The notes under the pieces are model-generated. The model saw only the letters and a program-made list of their open reading frames with translations, did not search any database and was not told the DNA's origin. Below, piece by piece: positions 59,575 through 64,000 of a stretch of 64,000 nt of DNA. The first letter of the stretch is position 1. Each line of letters opens with the position of its first letter. The stretch comes from Corynebacterium crudilactis. Its GTDB lineage: Bacteria > Actinomycetota > Actinomycetes > Mycobacteriales > Mycobacteriaceae. The position numbers were made by a program, and so were the translations under genes. The stretch covers positions 1,563,358-1,627,357 of the forward strand of contig NZ_CP015622.1 in NCBI RefSeq assembly GCF_001643015.1. The letters run 5' to 3'.

Positions 59575-60929
59575 TTTGAGGCCTTTCGAGTATCAGCGAT
59601 TTTTTGCCTATCGACGCCCACCTGCACGGCGTCGGGCACGGTTTCCTCGGGGATTTCAGGTCCGAAATTGGTGCGGGTTGCCATCCCAATTCCGTTGGAA
59701 TTGAGGTGGTAGGCAGATTCTGCGTGTTCTGCGCGGTCAATGCCTTCATATTCGGCTTCGGAGGTGATGCGCAGAGTCATGAACTTGTTCAAGATCGTGG
59801 CAATCAACCAGGTCACGCCGAATGCGTATGCAAGGGTCACGATGATGGCCAGTGGTTCCCTCCACAGCAGGGAGAGTTCGCCACCGAAGAAGACTCCGGA
59901 AACTCCCGCTGGTGCTAGTGGATCGCCAAAGAGCATGACAAACAGTGCACCTGCAATGCCGGCCATTCCGTGGACTGCGAACACATCGAAGGAATCATCG
60001 ACTCGGTGTCCCTTCTTCCAGCTAATTGCCCAGAAGGAGACAACTGCGCCGAGCGCTCCGACGGCGAATGCTCCGAGCGGGCTCACTGCATCCGCGGCCG
60101 GGGTGATAGCCACAAGGCCTGCGATTGTGCCGGTTGCCGAGCCAAAGAAAGTGGGTTTTCCGCTGAACACACGTTCAACGAGCATGAAGCCCATCATTCC
60201 GCCAGCTGCAGCAATGAGAGAGGTAACGACCACGTAGCTTGCGAGGAAGTTGGCACCACCTGCGGTACCACCATTGAATCCGAACCAGCCCGCAATGATC
60301 AGTCCTGCACCAATCAAAATCAGTGGAAGGTTGTGTGGACGCACAGCCATGGAGTAGCGGCGTCCCAGCACCATTGCCAGCGCGAGTCCAGACGCACCCG
60401 CATTCATGTGCACTGCCGTTCCACCAGCAAAGTCGTGGAACTCAAGCACATTTTTCATCCAGCCACCCACGTAGCCGGACTCAGGATCATCGATAGCGAA
60501 AACCCAGTGTGCCAGTGGCGCGTACACAAAGGTGAACCACAGGACACCGAAGACCAGCCACGCTCCAAAGCGCATGCGCCCTGCTGCACCAGATGAAACA
60601 AGTGCGAGTGAGATTGCAGCGAACAGAATGTAGAAGCCGGCCCACATGAGGTCTCCGGTGCCGTCATCTTCCATGATGTTGCGGAAGCCGAAGTATTCAA
60701 GTGGATTTCCGATAATTCCCCACCCACCGATGGAGTTTCCTAAGACAAGTCCGTGTCCATAAATGATGTACACCAGGCTGATGATTCCAAGTGAGCTCAT
60801 AACCATCATGAACGTGTTAAGAACGTGTTGCCCACCCAGCATGCCGCCGTAGAGCAGGGACAATCCGGGGAACATCAGGCTTACCAACGCAAAAGCTGCG
60901 AGAATCCAGGCTAGATCTGAGGGGTCCAT
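59571..60929 (-). CDS. amtA: Ammonium transporter AmtA
   Basis: 452 residues with about eleven membrane helices. Imports ammonium/methylammonium. Seen: AGGTAVHMNAGASGLALAMVLGRR (conserved His-bearing pore motif 1), SFDVFAVHGMAGIAGALFVMLFG (pore His 2) and WAISWKKGHRVDDSFDVFA. In C. glutamicum the amt-ocd-soxA genes are under the repressor AmtR; two AmtR boxes stand upstream. Family member distinct from the amtB-glnK-glnD gene elsewhere. Confidence 0.96.
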   Translation of the reverse strand: MDPSDLAWILAAFALVSLMFPGLSLLYGGMLGGQHVLNTFMMVMSSLGIISLVYIIYGHGLVLGNSIGGWGIIGNPLEYFGFRNIMEDDGTGDLMWAGFYILFAAISLALVSSGAAGRMRFGAWLVFGVLWFTFVYAPLAHWVFAIDDPESGYVGGWMKNVLEFHDFAGGTAVHMNAGASGLALAMVLGRRYSMAVRPHNLPLILIGAGLIIAGWFGFNGGTAGGANFLASYVVVTSLIAAAGGMMGFMLVERVFSGKPTFFGSATGTIAGLVAITPAADAVSPLGAFAVGALGAVVSFWAISWKKGHRVDDSFDVFAVHGMAGIAGALFVMLFGDPLAPAGVSGVFFGGELSLLWREPLAIIVTLAYAFGVTWLIATILNKFMTLRITSEAEYEGIDRAEHAESAYHLNSNGIGMATRTNFGPEIPEETVPDAVQVGVDRQKIADTRKASK

Positions 60930-60971
60930 GTTAAAGGCCTTTCAGCTAAGTGATGCTGTCGAGCGGAGTAT

Positions 60972-60992
60972 TTTCTATTCCGCTATAGATAA
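60972..60992 (-). promoter_or_regulatory. AmtR box 1
   Basis: TTTCTAT-TCCGCT-ATAGATAA matches the published AmtR motif tttCTATN6AtAGat/aA at all fixed positions. About 43 bases upstream of amtA. Confidence 0.88.
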
Positions 60993-61007
60993 ACCTAGTC
61001 CAGTTTC

Positions 61008-61028
61008 TACCTATCGTTCTATAGATTT
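61008..61028 (-). promoter_or_regulatory. AmtR box 2
   Basis: CTAT (61011-61014), six bases CGTTCT, ATAGATT (61021-61027), again a full CTATN6ATAG core, 36 bases from box 1. Two boxes suggest cooperative repression. Confidence 0.8.
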
Positions 61029-61177
61029 CTGATTTTATAACGAAGGTCACGTTTTTAACCCGCACTTACACCACGTCTCCCCAGCCGAAAAATCCCCTAT
61101 GGCAGCGTTTTAACCTGCGGTTTTATAGACTCCACGTTCCGTCGGGGAACAGTTCCCCTTTAAAGATGTCCTTAGGG

Positions 61178-61249
61178 AAAATTGGAATGTATGTGAATTA
61201 GGCACCAAGATTTTCCAATTTTGACCACCACTTTGCCGAAATCTTGGTG
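61178..61249. other. Interleaved inverted repeats (A-B-A'-B') between secG and amtA
   Basis: A = AAAATTGGAA (61178-61187) pairs with A' = TTCCAATTTT (61213-61222). B = CACCAAGATTT (61203-61213) pairs with B' = AAATCTTGGTG (61239-61249). The pairs interlock, so both together would need a pseudoknot; base 61213 is shared, so they may exclude each other. A small palindrome GGGGAAC-A-GTTCCCC lies at 61144-61158. No coding frame. Confidence 0.55.
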
Positions 61250-61300
61250 TCGAAAGTACACACCGAGGAACAGTGGGGAGACAGCAGGTCGACAAAACCC

Positions 61301-61340
61301 AAAAAAGCGGCTCCCCTACGAAAAGGGAACCGCTCTTTTT
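61301..61340 (-). terminator. Terminator of secG
   Basis: AAAAAAGCGGCTCCCCT (61301 onward) pairs with AGGGAACCGCTCTTTTT (61324-61340), with small irregularities, 12 bases after the secG stop. Confidence 0.75.
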
Positions 61341-61351
61341 AAGCTCGTGTC

Positions 61352-61585
61352 TTATGAATAAGCCTGGATGAGGTTGAGTGCGACAATGCACACAATCCAG
61401 ATAACGGCAACCAAAATGGTGACGCGATCCAGGTTCTTTTCAACAACAGTGGAGCCCGAAAGATTGGACTGCACACCGCCACCGAAGAGGCTGGAGAGTC
61501 CGCCGCCTTTGCCCTTGTGCAGCAAGACGAAAACCGTCATGAGCAGGCTGGCGACGACGAGGATGATTTGAAGCGTCAATGCCAT
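61352..61585 (-). CDS. secG: Preprotein translocase subunit SecG
   Basis: 77 residues with two membrane helices: LTLQIILVVASLLMTVFVLLHKGKGGGLSSLFGGG and RVTILVAVIWIVCIVALNLI. The HKGKGGGLSSLFGGG loop between them is the SecG signature. Accessory subunit of SecYEG. ATG 61585 is used; the longer open frame to 61636 adds an unsupported extension. Lies downstream of ppc on the same strand with 104 bases between. Confidence 0.94.
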   Translation of the reverse strand: MALTLQIILVVASLLMTVFVLLHKGKGGGLSSLFGGGVQSNLSGSTVVEKNLDRVTILVAVIWIVCIVALNLIQAYS

Positions 61586-61689
61586 GTGGAAAATGTTCCT
61601 TTGCCGTTTGAGAACCCAGGTGAACCTTATGCCCACCTGATTTCGAATAACTTTAGACAGTATACACGAGTACTACCCACCCAGCAGGA

Positions 61690-64000
61690 CTAGCCAGAGT
61701 TGCGCAGTGCAGTGGAAAGACCGTTCATGGTCAGCTGGATGTTGCGGGATACTTGCTCGCTTTGGTCGCCTTTTCGGTAGCGTCGCATCATCTCTACCTG
61801 GATCACGTTGAGTGGAAGCAGGTAGGGGTATCGGCGCTGGACGGATCGTGCGAGAAGTGGGTTGTCATCAAGCAGATCATCAGAACCGGTGATTACGCAG
61901 AACATCTTCTTGGTCAGGAAGTATTCCTCGCGGATGACGGAATAGACGCGCTCGGCTACTTCCCTATCTGGGATGAGGTCGGCGTAGAGCTTTGCCAAAC
62001 GCAGCTCTGCCTTGGACATCACCTGAGCCATGTTATCCAACACTGAGGTGAAAAATGGCCAGGACTCGTTGAGTGTTTGCAGCTCAGCGATGCGCTGGGT
62101 GGCCTGCTCCCCTTCGCCAATCCACTGCTCTAGTGCAGTGCCCACACCAAACCAGCCTGGCAACATGACACGAGACTGTGACCAGCTAAGCACCCAAGGA
62201 ATAGCACGCAAATCTTCCACAGAGGAGGTCTGCTTGCGTGATGAAGGCCTGGATCCGATGTTGAGGGATCCGATCTCCTGCAGTGGTGTGGATTGGGTGA
62301 AGTAATCGATGAAGCCTTGATCCTCGTGCACCAAGGAGGCGTACTTCTTCAAGCTGAGCTCAGAGATCTCACTCATGATGTCGTACGCGCGTTGGTGATC
62401 GGTGAGTTCGGAGACGTCGAGAAGCGATGCCTCAAGCGTGGCTGAGACCAGAGCTTCGAGGTTTCGGCGCGCGGTTTCGGGGTTGCCGTACTTAGCGGAG
62501 ATGATCTCGCCCTGCTCGGTGATGCGCACGGAACCTTGGACAGCCCCCTTGGGCTGGGCAAGAATCGCGTCGTAGGAAGGTCCGCCACCGCGGCCGACGG
62601 TGCCACCACGGCCGTGGAACAGGCGAAGCTTGACCCCGGCTGATCGGCATAGTTCGACGAGCTGCAGTTCCGCGTCGTAAAGCGCCCAGTTTGCGGAGAA
62701 ATATCCGCCATCCTTGTTGGAATCGGAGTAACCGAGCATGACTTCCTGGACGTTGTCGCGCTGCAGGAGGTAGTTGCGGTAGAGATCAATTTTCCACAGT
62801 TCGTCGAGGATTCCGGCGCCGGCCTGGAGATCTTCGATGGTTTCGAACAGTGGGATGACATCGACGGTGCCGCGTGGGTTGTCGCCGTTGGCTGCAATGA
62901 GGCCGAATTCCTTGAGCAACACCATTGGCTCCAGCACATCGGTGACCGATGATGCCATGGAGATGATGCAGTGAGGCACCATCCGTGGCCCGAATTTCTT
63001 GACAGCCTCCGACGCGGTGCGGAAGATGCCGAGCTCGCGGTCGGTGACCTCGCTGTATTCGTCTGAACCGTGCGGGATCAGCGGACGAGGGCTGCGCAGT
63101 TCCTTCATCAGCACCTCAAGCTTCTCTGCTTCAGACAGCTCGCGGTAGTTTGCGGTGACTTGGGCGCGTTCGAAAAGCTCGGTGAGGACGTCCTCGTAGC
63201 TTTCGGAGTTTTGGCGCAGATCCAGTGCGTAAAGGTTGAATCCAAAGCTCTCGATGGCAGAAATCAGCACAGACAAACGATCATCGGCAATGAGAACGTC
63301 ATTGGATTCACGCAGAGAATGATCAATGGTCAACGCATCGTTTAAGAATTCTTCCGGAGATGCGTATGGAGTAAAGACCTTGAACCACACGCCCTCAACG
63401 GCGTCCTCGCCGATCAGCTCGGCCGTCGTCGCGAGGATACGTCCGCGAACGCCATGGACGGCGCGTCGATAAGGCTCATCCACGCGGCTTGGCACGTCGT
63501 TGTGCCCGGCATCTGCCAGCGCAAGCAGCTGCGGGGTGACCTTATTCATGCGGTCCGACAGGCTGAGCTCATGCTCGAGGGAATGCAGCTGGCGTGCATA
63601 GTACTTGAGCACGGTTTCCGCAGCGCGGTGAGTGGAGTACTCGACTGTTTCAGCGGTGACATAAGGGTTACCGTCGTGGTCTCCACCAATCCAGGAACCT
63701 GGCTTGACCACAGGCTTCAAAGGAACTTCCTCGCCGAAGCGTTCACGAAGCTCAACGGCCACATCGCGGTTGATGCGCGAAATCTCTTCCAGCAAGCTGA
63801 GCTTGTAGTAGCGCAGCCCTACTTCGATCTCGTCCTCGATTCGAGGGCGCGCGACACGAATCAACGCGGTCTGCCACAAAATGGTGATGCGACGGCGGAT
63901 GTTCTTCTCGATCTCATCCAACTTGCTTTGCGTACGAGCGGTTGGCTCAGCAGACTGCAAAGCGTGGCGTTCACGCATGTGGGTGGTGATCCACTTTTGC
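61690..64000 (-). CDS. ppc: Phosphoenolpyruvate carboxylase, 5' part outside the window
   Basis: About 770 C-terminal residues are present; the frame is open to the window edge (full length about 919 in C. glutamicum). Carboxylates PEP to oxaloacetate, the main anaplerotic step. Seen: GGDHDGNPYVTAETVE, MLGYSDSNKDGGYFSANW, FHGRGGTVGRGGGPSYDAI (mobile loop) and the end QLTMNGLSTALRNSG, where the C-terminal four residues of the family are normally xNTG. Possibly subject to aspartate/acetyl-CoA control as in relatives. Confidence 0.97.
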   Translation of the reverse strand, partial: QKWITTHMRERHALQSAEPTARTQSKLDEIEKNIRRRITILWQTALIRVARPRIEDEIEVGLRYYKLSLLEEISRINRDVAVELRERFGEEVPLKPVVKPGSWIGGDHDGNPYVTAETVEYSTHRAAETVLKYYARQLHSLEHELSLSDRMNKVTPQLLALADAGHNDVPSRVDEPYRRAVHGVRGRILATTAELIGEDAVEGVWFKVFTPYASPEEFLNDALTIDHSLRESNDVLIADDRLSVLISAIESFGFNLYALDLRQNSESYEDVLTELFERAQVTANYRELSEAEKLEVLMKELRSPRPLIPHGSDEYSEVTDRELGIFRTASEAVKKFGPRMVPHCIISMASSVTDVLEPMVLLKEFGLIAANGDNPRGTVDVIPLFETIEDLQAGAGILDELWKIDLYRNYLLQRDNVQEVMLGYSDSNKDGGYFSANWALYDAELQLVELCRSAGVKLRLFHGRGGTVGRGGGPSYDAILAQPKGAVQGSVRITEQGEIISAKYGNPETARRNLEALVSATLEASLLDVSELTDHQRAYDIMSEISELSLKKYASLVHEDQGFIDYFTQSTPLQEIGSLNIGSRPSSRKQTSSVEDLRAIPWVLSWSQSRVMLPGWFGVGTALEQWIGEGEQATQRIAELQTLNESWPFFTSVLDNMAQVMSKAELRLAKLYADLIPDREVAERVYSVIREEYFLTKKMFCVITGSDDLLDDNPLLARSVQRRYPYLLPLNVIQVEMMRRYRKGDQSEQVSRNIQLTMNGLSTALRNSG

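Overview
This window reads as chromosome from a Corynebacterium of the C. glutamicum group. Evidence: the block acn-acnR, sufRBDCSU-sufT, mptB, ctaA/qor/ctaB, tkt-tal-zwf-opcA-pgl, amtA-ocd-soxA, secG, ppc is the arrangement I know from C. glutamicum, and large parts are shared with Mycobacterium (ripA-type gene next to a DUF6676-type gene, acn, suf, mptB, cta, pentose-phosphate genes). Protein sequences look very close to, but not identical with, what I remember of C. glutamicum ATCC 13032. Species assignment is from memory, not a search.

Layout. 1-3 kb: tail of an aldo/keto reductase, lipoprotein LppL, dihydroorotate dehydrogenase. 3-7.5 kb (minus): small membrane protein, PEBP-family protein, and a heterodimeric ABC exporter whose two halves have complementary defects in their ATP sites. 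7.6-9.4 kb: two identical tRNA-Leu(GAG), an acetyltransferase, a Phd/YefM-type antitoxin relic with an internal stop, and a hairpin-rich dispersed repeat. 9.4-14.5 kb (minus): methylmalonyl-CoA mutase mutA-mutB-meaB. 14.7-24 kb: membrane/cell-envelope genes (SNARE-associated/DedA-like protein, SPFH + NfeD pair, DUF3097, ferrochelatase, NlpC/P60 endopeptidase, DUF6676-type protein). 24.2-29.7 kb: aconitase, its TetR repressor AcnR with a visible operator, a glutamine-amidotransferase-like protein, an atypical SDR and a PLDc_N-type small protein. 29.7-32.9 kb: AT-rich accessory segment of mostly unknown genes. 33-41.2 kb: ABC-F ATPase, a candidate small RNA, and the SUF iron-sulfur operon transcribed right to left from sufR. 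41.5-49.6 kb: mptB, an ABC-2 transporter, heme A synthase, a quinone oxidoreductase and heme O synthase, with two unusual repeat structures between them. 50.4-57.1 kb: the pentose phosphate operon. 57.2-61.1 kb (minus): AmtR-type nitrogen-controlled amtA-ocd-soxA with two clear AmtR boxes. 61.3-64 kb (minus): secG and the 3' part of ppc.

How it works together: the window is mainly central metabolism (TCA entry, anaplerosis, NADPH supply through zwf/opcA/pgl, propionate/methylmalonyl-CoA use), cofactor supply (Fe-S clusters for aconitase, heme a for the oxidase) and envelope biogenesis (mannosyl transfer, peptidoglycan hydrolysis). Many genes seem to be transcribed as leaderless mRNAs: a TAnnnT -10 box lies 6-8 bases before the start codon.

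Most interesting non-routine signals: the exporter subunit without a Walker A motif; a three-tier nested inverted repeat at 45.3-45.5 kb; a double-hairpin repeat family at 9.1 and 47.4 kb; a candidate small RNA with a start-stop AUGUAG at 34.7 kb; interleaved inverted repeats between secG and amtA; a 13-bp four-copy tandem repeat after pgl; and short ORFs that overlap the tkt and zwf start codons. I found no CRISPR array, no intact insertion sequence and no prophage.
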